Below are positions 54,092-64,000 of a stretch of DNA of 64,000 nt, in pieces (position 1 is the stretch's first letter; each line of letters begins with the position of its first letter). The position numbers were made by a program, and so were the translations under genes. The stretch comes from Pezizomycotina sp. ARF18. Taxonomy: Eukaryota; Ascomycota. The DNA lies in NCBI GenBank assembly GCA_002224055.1, contig AZLU01000102.1, positions 1 through 64,000 of the forward strand, in the 5' to 3' direction. The notes under the pieces were generated by a model that was not told the origin of the DNA, searched no databases, and saw nothing but the letters and a program-made list of their open reading frames with translations.

Positions 54092-55860
54092 AATGTCCTC
54101 CCCATCCAACCCTCTCCCCAAAATTCGCGAGGTTCGGAACCTCAACAGGAACAGCCACGGAAACAACAGCACCGCCACCTCCGGGAAATAACGATGGCGG
54201 GCAACGTAATCAGTTATCACTTCTCCCCCTCCTCCTCCCCTATCTCAGTCCTCATCAGACAAATCCGGCAACAGATCAAGACTTCTTTTCATCGATACGA
54301 AAAACGGTAGACGAAAGCATAAGTTCCGCTTTACACTCGATATTCGGCCTTCCAAGCATCTTCAACCGCTTCATCAAGTAACTGGATAATGAACGACGAC
54401 GACCGGACGAACAGTACCGGAAAAACCGGCGAACGGGTCTCGCGACGATGATGATGACAACAATAACGGGACGCATCTGCTGGACCTCGGTCCGCTTGGC
54501 CTCCTTCTCCTCTTCTTCCGCGTCAAATCGGAAGGCGGATCTTCGTCATCGTCGGTCATCGAGTTAATGGATGGATCGCATGGGGGTTCCTGGAATCACG
54601 AATTTCATCCATGCTATTGTCCCTCGGTCTTCATTCGACCCATATACTTGAACAAGGCTTCAAGACAGTCCACAACGAGCTTCTCAGTTAGCGAAAAGCA
54701 GGAGAAAATGAGGCAGCACCACAGCAAATACTGGAGCAGGCTTGAAGCAGGATGGACGCAAGAAGGACATGTCGGTCAAGGAAGAAGATGGTGAATTCAT
54801 ACCTTCCAGGCTAGGCGTCGGTGGAATCGCCGGAGGCAGTTCCCTGACCACGAACATTCAAAGTTCTGGGCCGAGTTTTTCGGCGAAGATATGTTTGGAC
54901 AAACCGCACTCATCCCCTTTTTTCTTCATTCTTCGACGAATTTCTTCCGAAGACCCTTTCGGCATGGGACGGCACGGATCTGGGACGGGAGGAGGACAAA
55001 GCCAGACCGCGCATAGGGTGGGGAACGGAGGACGACGCCTTTTTCGCATTTTCGACGCTAAGCTTCGGCAGGCATTTAGAGAAAGTATGCGACAGGCGGA
55101 ACAGATGCACGATATGCATCTGCTAAGGCAAGGGTTTCCCGCTAGTAATGTCGCTATCCGCAGTACGACCCGGAGAAGCACATCGGTGGCGCTCTATAAC
55201 CTCGGGCGGCATCCGATGCCGTTATAGCTGCGATCGAGCAGCGGCAACAGCACGAACGGTTAAACACGGACCAAATAAACAGATAAGGGCCAGCAGGATG
55301 ATTACGGAATTCTATGGAAGTCTTCCAAGGAAATCTCAACGGATCGTACGCTACCATCACCACCTCTGCAAGAGAAGCGGGAGCCTCATACCGAGCTAGA
55401 TCTTTACGCTATTTCAATAAGGATAGGACAGACAACCAACAAAATGTTAACGACAAGCAGGTTATTTCTACATGCAAGACAAGCGTAACGTCTCAGGATT
55501 CAAACGTGTCGTTACACACGAACAATTCAGGAGCTACGCTTCTCGGACGGTTCCGTGGAGCGTGTAGAGAGTACCGATGAAGGGGAATCGCGGCAGGTTA
55601 CGCATCATCCATCAATGACAACCTCCATAGTGCCAGCGTCGTGTTTCCCTCATTCAATAGCGGCGCACGCTTTCACGAAGCTTTTGAAAAGGAGAGGCAG
55701 AGAATCAAAGAGCAGGAGCGAATGAACACGGAAAGTGCCCCTGGGTGCACAGGGAAACAAAACCGATAACGGCGGCTGTCGAGGACAATAACCTCCTGAC
55801 AGATTCAAGGATTCCTCGCGATCTTCTGTTTGGAAGGTTTATTCTGGGCTTCTGAAAACA
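54092..55860 (+). CDS. Unidentified protein, possibly a fungal mitochondrial or small conserved protein
   Basis: I do not recognise this gene with confidence. A start MSSPSNPLPKIREVRNLNRN at 54092 leads, through frame slips, to a segment with SSIRKTVDESISSALHSIFG, an amphipathic helix. A short hydrophobic block follows: FFGEDMFGQTALIPFFLHSS, from about 54875. Then comes DAKLRQAFRESMRQAEQMHD followed by MHLLRQGFP (about 55055-55145), a YDPEKHIGGAL segment, and a Ser/Thr/Asn-rich tail reaching about 55600 or beyond. Composition is coding-like (GC-rich) across the whole block, and frames shift roughly every 100-300 bases, as in its neighbours. The FFGED/IPFF pattern loosely recalls Mpm1-type mitochondrial proteins, but that is a guess. 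Ends are approximate. Confidence 0.4.
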
Positions 55861-56660
55861 AATAGTCGCAAGTTTATTACCTCGATTCCCTGAAATCGTT
55901 CTATTTTTACTTAATGTCCTCCACTTCTGGAACTTGGTCTTGAAAATATACCTCCTTTCACCCCAAGTATATGTTTACAGCGTTAATTTTTTCTGCTTCT
56001 ATTCGTTTTCTGTTTTGTATCTCCAATTTTAGTGGCCCTTTGTAACTATCTGCGGGCCCGCCTATATTCGTTGGGTCGAGACGTCTAAACGCTCTTTTTT
56101 TATACATAATAACGTTCTTGAGTCGGTTTGCGAGTGCTTTTTTTTTTTTTTCCAATATGTGTATCTAATTTGAGCTGTTCTTACAATTTTGCTGAGAACA
56201 AACGATATAATAATAATATGGAGAATTGATCCAGAGAGACATGTCTATTTCTTTCCTGTGCCCGCATTGGGAATCTTCGATATCAATGATATTTAGAATA
56301 TTTTATATGTACAAATGCATGGGAATCCGGAAAACAGCTCATAATATGGTCGGTGTATGCGATGTGCAAAAGGAGAAAATACAGTTGATAAGAGTAATTA
56401 TCTTTCGTACCGTAACAACATAATTAGAGGGCTTCTCGTAGCAGGGCGGGAAGCTCTCAAGACCATGCTTCATTATGTCGGCCTTATATCAGCTTTGGTT
56501 GAATGTATAGATCGTAAAATGGCAAGCAGAAAATCATTTTGCGCGATGGACACATCATATTCCTTAGCGTCCTGCTACGCAAACATAATAACTGTTGTCC
56601 CTCCACCTCTCTTTTGAAGTTGACTTTTTCTAAAATTTGACAGCCTTTACTCGAGGCTTG
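55861..56660. other. Convergent intergenic region
   Basis: AT-rich, holding the 3' flank of the unidentified gene and the 3' flank of mim1. Short frames at 56226-56617 show no family resemblance. Confidence 0.5.
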
Positions 56661-57115
56661 TCATTTTATCAAGTATCTGCCGTCTCTCGTCGACGTATCC
56701 TTGCGGATCTCGACGCCAGGCGGCGCCGTCCGACTCGCAGGGTTCGCCCGATGCGAAGGAAAGATCTATAAACGAAGAATAGTAAGTTAATTGTAATCGG
56801 AAAATCTTCTCCTGGGGATTTAAGTGACAGTGGAGGAACGGAAGGAAAGCTCTGCTTACCCGTGTACCGGACCAGCCGAGCCTGAAGGCCAGCTCGTGCG
56901 CGAAGAGCTCGCCGAAACCCAGCTCAGACCGTTTATGAAGGGCAGGACGAGGTTGATGGCAGCCGAGCGGACAATTCCTACGAAAGTCGGCGGCTTGTAG
57001 AGGTTACCGTGCCGGCGTCGTGGCCATTGCTGTGGCCGTTCGTGTTGGCGGAGCTGTGGTCGTTGGTCGACGAAGGCGAGGATTCGAGGGACGGCGTTGA
57101 AGATGATGTCGCCAT
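56661..57115 (-). CDS. mim1: Mitochondrial outer-membrane import protein Mim1 (Tom13)
   Basis: Mim1 inserts helical proteins and TOM subunits into the mitochondrial outer membrane. The N-terminus MATSSSTPSLESSPSSTND is polar and Ser/Asn-rich. The conserved core follows: YKPPTFVGIVRSAAINLVLP, FINGL, then LGFGELFAHELAFRLGWSGT, carrying the single transmembrane segment with its glycine-containing helix. A 94-nt intron (56859-56766) separates the last exon, which encodes IFPSHRANPASRTAPPGVEI and ends DGRYLIK. Total length is about 120 residues, typical for Mim1. Two single-base slips are needed, near 57008 and near 56918. Identification rests on the FVGIVRSAAIN and GFGELxAHE blocks, which are specific to this small family. 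Confidence 0.88.
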
Positions 57116-57529
57116 AGTCGGAATTGTTGTCTCCTGTGGAGGGCAGCGGGGTGGAGAAAAGGGAAAAAAAAAAAAAAGGGGGGGGGGGGGGGGAGAGGCA
57201 ATTGTCGTTCAAGGAGAGAGAGTTTCGAGAGGAAAGTGGTGGTTTTTTTTTCCCGGGAGTGTCTTTGTTTTTAGTCTGCTCTTCCAACCTCCGAGGCTTT
57301 AACCGGATAGGTTGGGATTTGAAGAACAAGGAACAAGAAGCTACTCAAGTACCAGCAGTATCATTTTCAACAAGGAAGATATAATTCCAGATTTAATTCA
57401 AGTCTCAGCATCAACACTTATTCAGAGTACCTGAGTATACATACATTTGTCTAATAGCTCTCTTGTAATTTATTTTATCGATTGCACTGCTATTTTCTAA
57501 AAGGATACAGTTTGGTGTTTTGCCTTGCG

Positions 57530-57564
<35 letters not shown>

Positions 57565-57632
57565 AGAGTCAAACAATACTTAAATACAGAAATAATAATA
57601 AATAATAATAATAAATAAAAATAACAACAACA

Positions 57633-57668
<36 letters not shown>

Positions 57669-58004
57669 AACACACAGCCAACACAGCCTTTTGAAGAGCT
57701 GCTCTCTTTTTAAATTTGACACCAACAACAGCCTTCTCCCCATTTCTATCTCGTTGTCCTACGGAATCCCCTTCCTATTCATCAAGGGAAAGGAACTTCG
57801 CGTAACGATTTTAAGGACAAGCTCTTTTAAATATTCATCCATTAAAAAGGCACCCCTGTTCTATACCTATTTTACGGCACATTTAACACACGGACAGCTG
57901 GCTCTATTTCGTATCTTTATCGCAGCCCATTTTCTCTTGAAGAAACACCGTGCCATTCTCTTTCGTAATCCTTAGCCAGGAATCCGCCGTATTTTACAGC
58001 AAAT
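57116..58004. other. Divergent region mim1 / shp1 with long A run and AAT repeats
   Basis: Contains a G15 run at about 57179-57193, an A33 run at 57530-57562 and AAT/AAC repeats to 57663. The shp1 promoter and leader should lie at about 57700-58004. No gene is visible. Confidence 0.55.
57530..57663. repeat. Poly(A) tract followed by (AAT)n repeats
   Basis: A 33-base A run, a 40-base spacer, then AAT units with AAC interruptions, ending in about ten perfect AAT units. Confidence 0.85.
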
Positions 58005-59577
58005 ATGGCCGACAACAAAGATCAGCAGCTGTCGACGTTCATCGAGATGACGCAAAGCGACCGGAAGATGCTCGTGCTATCCTGGAAGTTCAAACTGGAA
58101 CCTGGAGGTATTTCCTCCACAAAAGCAAACACAACTCCATAGCTTTCTCCTTTCTTTTGTGAATTATTAAACTCTTAATAGCTAAACTGTTCCGATTTTG
58201 TCCTTTCTATTTAGCAAGCTTTGGAGCTCCACTACTCCGGTGGCGGTGCCGATGAAATGCAGGACGCTGCCCGAGGCTGACGAACCTCACGACCTACATC
58301 AACAAGGACGACAAGCGTCGGAGCTAGGTGGTCAAACTCTAGGCGGCGGAGGACCCTAGGAGGAGGTTTGCTGGTGGCTCTGCGGGGCAAGATGCAAGTT
58401 CGAGCTCTGCTGCAGCAAAGGCGCACTGGAGGGTATGCTATATTCACGGTTGCTCCGTTGAAATTTCGTGCGGCTGATAGTTTTGCCGGGAAAAGGATGA
58501 TGACTTGGGAGAGCTCAATAACCTGATCCGAAGAAGCAGACATGTACGCCGGAGGTGAAAAATCGTACGTTTTCCATCAAATCTCTCTTTCAAACATTTA
58601 CGACAAGTAAAGCAATAGTCTAACAAAGAACCTATCAGAGGTATTGCCGTCCAGATCCAGGACACCAAGACGACCAAGACGAAGACGACGAGGAGGACGA
58701 TGGTTCGGGCAGAACCTAATTCAAAGGATCCTCCAGCGCGCTGAAGCGTACGTTCACTTTCCTTTTTTTTTTCCCCTGGTTTTCCCACTTGCAGTCATTA
58801 TACTGTTATGATGCTAAATGTACAGGTTTCATAATTTAGAGGAACAAGGTTCGTATGGAGCACCGGAAGATGACGAAGACGATGCCCCTAAATCTCGCTT
58901 TACGGGGCGGGGCAAACTCTTGGATCAGACGACGTTCCCTCCAGACTATTGAAGATCCGAACGCCAGCGCACCTCAGAGGTTGCCAAAGTCACTCGCAAG
59001 CTCACATTCTGGAAGGACGGGTTCTCCATCGAGGATGGTCCGTTGATGAGGTATGATGACCGCAGCACCAGGAGACTCTCAGGCAGATTCAATCCGGACG
59101 GGCGCCGTTGAGCATTATGATGTTCAGCCGGGCCAGCCCACCGACCTACAAGTCTTCCGCAAAATGGAGGAGAATTACACGCCACCTCCCAAGAAGTTTG
59201 CCCCGTTCGGTGGTTCCGGCCAGAGACTTGGAGCGCCGACTCCCAGTGGGCAGTAGCAGCAGTGCAGCTGCATCTTCGTCACAGACTGCCTCGTCGGCCT
59301 CGTCATCTTCAACGCCCGCGCGTACGGTCGACCTCGACTCATCTGCACCTACCACTAATTGCAAATCAGGCTCGGTGACGGAACGAGGCTTGTTTCCAGG
59401 TTCACCATACGCACACTGTCGGTGATGTCTACGCTTTTGTTAACGCATCGAACACGCAGAGCAGGACTCGCTCGTACGTGCTGCAACAACGTTCCCGAGC
59501 AAGGAGCTACACGACCATGATATTGCCTAAAAGACGCTGGCCTTATTAACGCTGTTGTTGTCCAAAAGTGGAATTGA
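58005..59577 (+). CDS. shp1: Cdc48 cofactor Shp1/p47 (UBA-SEP-UBX)
   Basis: Shp1/p47 links the Cdc48/p97 ATPase to ubiquitylated substrates and membrane fusion. [19 protein letters not shown] opens a UBA-like domain that ends [13 protein letters not shown] after a 107-nt intron (58108-58214). A second intron (58565-58638) precedes SGIAVQIQD, and a third (58748-58825) follows the linker. The SEP domain reads [25 protein letters not shown] and [10 protein letters not shown] Ser/Ala-rich linker leads to the UBX domain: [39 protein letters not shown] and [16 protein letters not shown], ending at 59577. Total length is about 438 residues. Frame slips lie near 58060, 58250, 58930, 58965, 59250 and 59480-59520. 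Confidence 0.92.
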
Positions 59578-60293
59578 GCTATTGAGACTTAAATGTAGTG
59601 GCAGATCCAAATTCTTTCATTTTTTACTTATTTCTATTCTGTTTGGCTGTTCCTTTTATTCTTTCCTTCCATCGGAATATATTTAGACCTTTCTAAAAAA
59701 AAAAGAGGACTTATAAGGCTTATAAGGACATTGCTGCAATTTTATACATCGGATCATATATTGTTATTACCACTCGGAAACAAGGAACAAGGGGTTTCTA
59801 TATCGCTTCGTAATAATTATAATAATATCAATAGAGAAAGAAATGCCAAAGAAAGACCAGCATTATTAACAAAGGGTCTTTAGATAAGAAATAACAACAA
59901 TAAGATTGACTAGTGCCTTAAATAATGAACAAAATATCCTAGATTCGTTGCTCATAAAATTGGTATCGTGAACGTGAGGACATCAGTAGCGGGAAGTTGT
60001 ATTCTAGCTCGTCGAAGCTGCTAAAATAGTGGGTTTTTTTTGCTCTTATCGATAAGGATCGCTTGAAAAATGCTGGGCTGCAATTGGGTGCTCTATTTTT
60101 TTTATTTTATTTTTTTTTTTTTCGGGTTTGTAGCAACATTATTGAAAAATTCATCCGAGACTATAGAGGTCTGACATGCCACAGGGCAGGTAGATCTAAA
60201 CCTTTCGAATTCTCAACGATCAATCGGCAGGCACAAGAACAGATCAATTTGAAGGCGACCAGGAGGTCGCACTTGCTAGGCTATTAAGAAGCG
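59578..60293. other. Tandem intergenic region shp1 to oxa1
   Basis: AT-rich without a visible gene. The 3' flank of shp1 and the promoter of oxa1 should lie here. Confidence 0.5.
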
Positions 60294-62043
60294 ATGCTCC
60301 GCGGACGTATAAGTCACTGTCGCAGAGGTCTCAAAGACCTGGACCCGTCCGGAGATGCGGCCGGCGCTTCAATACACCCCGACAGGTTGCGCCCGGAGAA
60401 TACATTCCATTCTCAATTCTTTCTGTTCACCTCTCATTTTATAATAATAATCTGCCAATGACTGACAATCTTTGTTTCCTCCGTACAGTTCTCCTATGCC
60501 GTCAACCCACAGTGAAAGCGCTTTGTTCCGGAGCATCACGATTGACGAGTTCACGATCGATACCTTTCGTCGTTCCGGCGACGGCAATACTCAGTTCGAC
60601 AGTTAATGGAGTGCGCTTTAAATCCACAGAAGCGGCGTCGGCAGCGGCGGCGGCGGAAGGAGCGAGCTCAACCCCCGCAATTCAAACGCTAGCGACTGAA
60701 ATCAACCCGACGACAACTTCAGCAGCAGGGCAGACCCTCGATCCATTTTCCCGCGACTTTACCAGCTCAACGACAGCAGCAGGGGCGGCTGAAGCAACCC
60801 GGACCAGATAGGCTTTTTAAATTCGCTGGGTATCGACTTCGGATGGGTCCCACGAGCACGATGCAGTGGCTCCTGGAGCACGTGCACGTCTACACGGATA
60901 CGCCGTGGTGGATTTCCATCATTACCTCGGCCGTAATCCTGAGGGTCTGCCTGCTCCCTTTCAACCTGAAGGCGTCCGACATGACGGCGCGGATGAAGGC
61001 CGTGAACCCTTACACCATGCCTTACATGCGCAGGGCGCAGAAGGCGCTCGAAGCGGGCGACATGGCCGGGCAGATGAGGGAGCGAGCGGAGGTCAAGAAA
61101 TATACGAGCAGACGGTGTGAAGCCGTGGATGGCGTTCCTAGAATAGTGCAGGCCCCTTTTGCGTACGGTACCTTCCGGCTGCTGCGGGCCATGAGCGACG
61201 TTGAGGAGACCGGCTTGTCTAGCGGTGGCACGGCGTGGTTCTACGATTTGGCATCGTCGGATCCATACTTCGTCCTACCCGCTCTGTCTGCCCTTTCGCT
61301 GCATGCACATCAAGGGTATGACAATACACAAGATTCACCCTCCCAATTTGCCTTTTCCTCCTTTTGCTCTCATTTTTCTTGTTCCTTGTAATCAGAATTT
61401 CAGTCACGAGCTAACTGGATAAGTGATTAGTTCGGAAACCCTCAATCGATGGCTCAAATGAGCTCAGGAATACGGAACGTCCTCGTTTACGGTTTACCGG
61501 CAGTCTCGTTTGCTTTCACCAGCTTTTTTCCAGCGGTATGTCGTCCGCAAAAGCGCCAAATCACAAATCTATCTCATTAAAAAGTTTTTACTCTTCGTTA
61601 TCGAATATCTGACGTCTTCGTCTTTTGATCTAGGCACTGAGTCTTCACTTCGCCACGACGTCCTTCCTCGGGTTTGGCAGCGTGCTCTCCGAAATGAGGC
61701 TATCCGCGCCAGGCTCGGCATGTTCCCCTCAATAGCACACCGCAATCTGCGGAACCACCGCAGTCGGAAATCAGGAAGAACCTCACACTGTCGACGGCGC
61801 CGAGGGCGCAGTTAAAAAAGCAGAGCAAGCCGCCGCAGCTGCCGCGAAGAAGGAAGAAGTCCCGTAGCTGCCTCCATCTCCAACTTCTCCACCTCGCAGA
61901 TCATGTCGGGAGGGCAAAGTTTCAGCGTGGGACAGGCCTGGAAAGATATGCAAGAGAAGCAGAAGGATAAGAAAAAAGAGAAGCTTGTCGAGGAGTACGA
62001 GCAGAAAATGATAAAGAAGATAAAAAATATGAAGCCTAAGTAG
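60294..62043 (+). CDS. oxa1: Mitochondrial inner-membrane insertase Oxa1 (YidC/Oxa1/Alb3 family)
   Basis: Oxa1 inserts mitochondrially made proteins into the inner membrane. Exon 1 (MLRGRISHCRRGLKDLDPSG) and the start of exon 2 (RQPTVKALCSGASRLTSSRS) give an Arg/Ser-rich presequence, followed by an Ala-rich spacer. The core reads GWGPTSTMQWLLEHVHVYTD, TPWWISIITSAVILRVCLLP, FNLKASDMTARMKAVNP, the matrix loop QMRERAEVKKIYEQTGVKPW, IVQAPFAYGTFRLLRAMSDV, FGNPQSMAQMSSGIRNVLVY and LHFATTSFLGFGSVLSE. The C-terminal matrix tail is a basic coiled coil: KDMQEKQKDKKKEKLVEEYE. Introns are 60386-60488, 61316-61430 and 61536-61633, giving about 478 residues. Exon 1 has a weak donor (GTTGCG) and does not match the phase of exon 2 without a one-base slip. 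Other slips lie near 60808, 61111 and 61750-61870. Confidence 0.93.
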
Positions 62044-62734
62044 TTCCGTCCTTAATATGCCTCCCCCCTGCGCCTTTACGCGGAATACGATGCATCTGTA
62101 TATATATACCTTCCTATATCTTCTCGATCCTGTATATTAAACCCCATTCAACTTTTCTCCTCCTGTGATATATGTACTTAATAGGTATATAATGTATTAT
62201 CGACTTATTATAGACTTGTATCACTCAGCCCGAACACTAAATCTATAGTTAGCTATCTGCACTATTTTCTTGCCATAAGTATTTATCCCGAGCCTAATTA
62301 ATAGCAGCTAGTGCTCTCATGGGAGTACAGGAAATCCCAAATAACGGTTCCTAAGTGGAACTAGTGGTACAGATATAAGATTATCTTAGATATTATATGT
62401 ACATATCCGTACAAAGTTCAAGAATTTGTAGATGTACGCATGGTAAAGAATAATCTATATATACGGCTTCGAGCTGTCTATTTCATGAACTCATTATGGA
62501 TATATATACGCTAACTCGTTTCGTTTCCCAGAAGACATTGCTAAAATATAAACCGATAATACTATTATAGCTAAAATGATCAATTATTGATGTTCAGCTT
62601 TTGTTTTACACCCACTGCCGTGTTGTTCGTTCGTAAAAGAAGACAAGAAAAAGGAAAAAAAAAAACAGTTAAAAATATGCAATGTTAGTTATAAAACTCA
62701 AAAAAATAGCTATAAGAATACCCGCTGTTTAACG
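62044..62734. other. Convergent 3' region after oxa1
   Basis: AT-rich DNA with no gene visible. Confidence 0.55.
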
Positions 62735-64000
62735 CAACATGAAGCTCAAATCTGGCAACCGAGCTACGATTTTATCCACTGCAGCATCGTTTTCTGCCTT
62801 CAATCGTCTCTTGTAACTGGTGTTCCTGTAATAGGACTTTGTGGCACTTGATTGGCCGCAGGTTGGCGACGAATAGGGAAGCAATACCGCCCGGCGTCTA
62901 CTGCTTTGGTAGAAGAAAGAATGGATAATGATGGAGATGTGTCCATAGTTGTTTCCTGGTAGGAGGAAGCGCGGTCTTCGATTCAAAGATGAGAAGTCGT
63001 CTATGGACCAATTCTGAGACGAGATGGATGAGGAAGCGGTGCGGGAGGTCTTGGTCTCATCACTAGTAGAGAAATTACGTGAAACCGGAGCTACCCTCGT
63101 TGATTGCGATCGGCCCAATGTGGAACTCGGCAGCTTCGGGAGGAGGGCTGCGAAGAGAAAGAGGAAAGGCTATTTCGAGCAACTAACGGGGCGGTGATGT
63201 AGGAACTAAAGGTAGAATTGGAGACCGGACACTTCAATCAGGAGTGCCTATGGGGTTAGCACTAGCGGGAGCCGGAGGACGGGAAGGGTACGGTTGTCCG
63301 GAGTTGTAGGTAGATTGTACATAAGCGGGAACCGCTGTAAAACCTTGCCGTAGTGGGGATTGCGTGACTGGAGAGGACACCGATCGTGAGCCACCGCCCA
63401 TACTATTGCGTTTGAGAGCGTCCTTTGCAGGAGGCGGCATCATGGAGTCGAAGTTGTTTGCCGGCTCACCTGACGGCCTTGTGGATGTGTCGCGCTCCGA
63501 ACAAGGAATCAAACGTCATTGCGGACGCGGATGGCGCTTGCTTCCAAAGGTGTTTGGTTTACTGCCAAGCAAATCGATATCCTGGAGATCGCCTAGAGAA
63601 CTAGAATGTGTGACTGGGGGGCAAGGACATTCTTTTGTCCTGCTTGGTCGCTGAATTCGAGAAGGCGTTCTGCGCCATGGGGAATTGAGCCTGAGACGTC
63701 ATAGGTTGGCTATTCTGTGATGTTTTCACGGTCAAGTCTGGTGGCTTCCCGACTACAGGCGAACCTACCATCTCTCCCCAATCACCAAAGTCATCATCTT
63801 CGTCAGTCTGCTGGTCTGCAGCACTGCTTGCTGTGGAGTATTCGTGGATTGACTGGACGTTTGCAGCTTAAGGTGTTCAAGGAACTACTAGAAGTCGACC
63901 AAACGATGCGACCGAGCCGGATACTTCAGGTTTCGATGCTTTTGCTGGGAACGGCTTCGCTTCAAAGATATCAAACGAACCCCAGACATCGCCACTCGCC
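62735..64000 (-). CDS. Disordered protein with adaptor-ear-type motifs, partial at window edge
   Basis: The gene runs off the right edge, so its N-terminus is not seen. I do not recognise the family by name. Visible parts, in order, are SGDVWGSFDIFEAKPFPAKA, an acidic stretch with DEDDDFGDWGEMVGSP, a Ser/Gln/Pro-rich linker (PVTQSPLRQGFTAVPAYVQS, YNSGQPYPSRPPAPASANPI), and a C-terminal helix reading AAVDKIVARLPDLSFMLR, ending near 62740. FGDW and WGEM each fit the consensus for clathrin-adaptor gamma-ear (GAE) binding peptides, which suggests a trafficking accessory protein, but this is inference from short motifs. Frame slips lie near 63590, 63870 and in 63150-62850; whether some are introns is unclear. 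Confidence 0.5.

Overview
This is ordinary nuclear chromosome from a fungus, most likely a filamentous ascomycete (Pezizomycotina). The gene set points there: HapX, Cyk3, Hat2, Xrn1, Taf11, Mim1, Shp1, Oxa1 and a Ca3427-like binding protein. So does the gene architecture. Introns are short (mostly 65-120 nt) with strong CTAAC or TACTAAT branch sites, exons are GC-richer, and intergenic DNA is AT-rich with long A/T runs. I saw no tRNA, rRNA, CRISPR array, recognisable transposon or retroelement.

Layout from left to right. 1-2500 has no clear gene. Cyk3 (cytokinesis) lies on + at 2501-6466. HapX (iron-responsive bZIP) lies on - at 7897-10199, with a 3.9 kb gene-free upstream region. A POT1/Cdc13-type telomere-binding protein lies on - at 14133-17283, followed by 2.8 kb without a gene. 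Then come a flavin monooxygenase (+, 20101-21774), SRP54 (+, 22405-24363), a Ca3427-like type-2 periplasmic-binding-fold protein (-, 24687-25855), a CID/SR-rich RNA-processing protein (-, 26554-28620), a Pmp3-family proteolipid (+, 29405-29883) and an RRM protein (-, about 31822-35586). A 4.8 kb repeat-rich, gene-poor stretch follows.

The right half is denser: a CASTOR/GATS-like ACT protein (+, 40387-41598), signal peptidase subunit Spc3 (+, 42623-43468), Xrn1 (-, 44018-49093), Hat2 (+, 49944-51508), Taf11 (-, 52183-53272), an unidentified protein (+, about 54092-55860), Mim1 (-, 56661-57115), Shp1/p47 (+, 58005-59577), Oxa1 (+, 60294-62043), and a protein with adaptor-ear-type motifs that runs off the right edge (-, 62735-64000).

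The genes are unlinked housekeeping functions: RNA turnover, transcription, protein targeting, chromatin, cytokinesis and iron control. There is no sign of a biosynthetic cluster or island. A dominant technical feature is that nearly every conserved gene needs one or more single-base corrections, usually one base lost from a homopolymer or short repeat, to read as an intact family member. I read these as residual sequencing indels rather than pseudogenes, so gene coordinates below span the interruptions. Spc3 reads cleanly across four exons.

The most interesting biology is at hapX. Its CBC-contact motif is split across a small 36-nt exon, and copies of the ATCWGATAA iron-GATA motif lie upstream of it and in its first intron.
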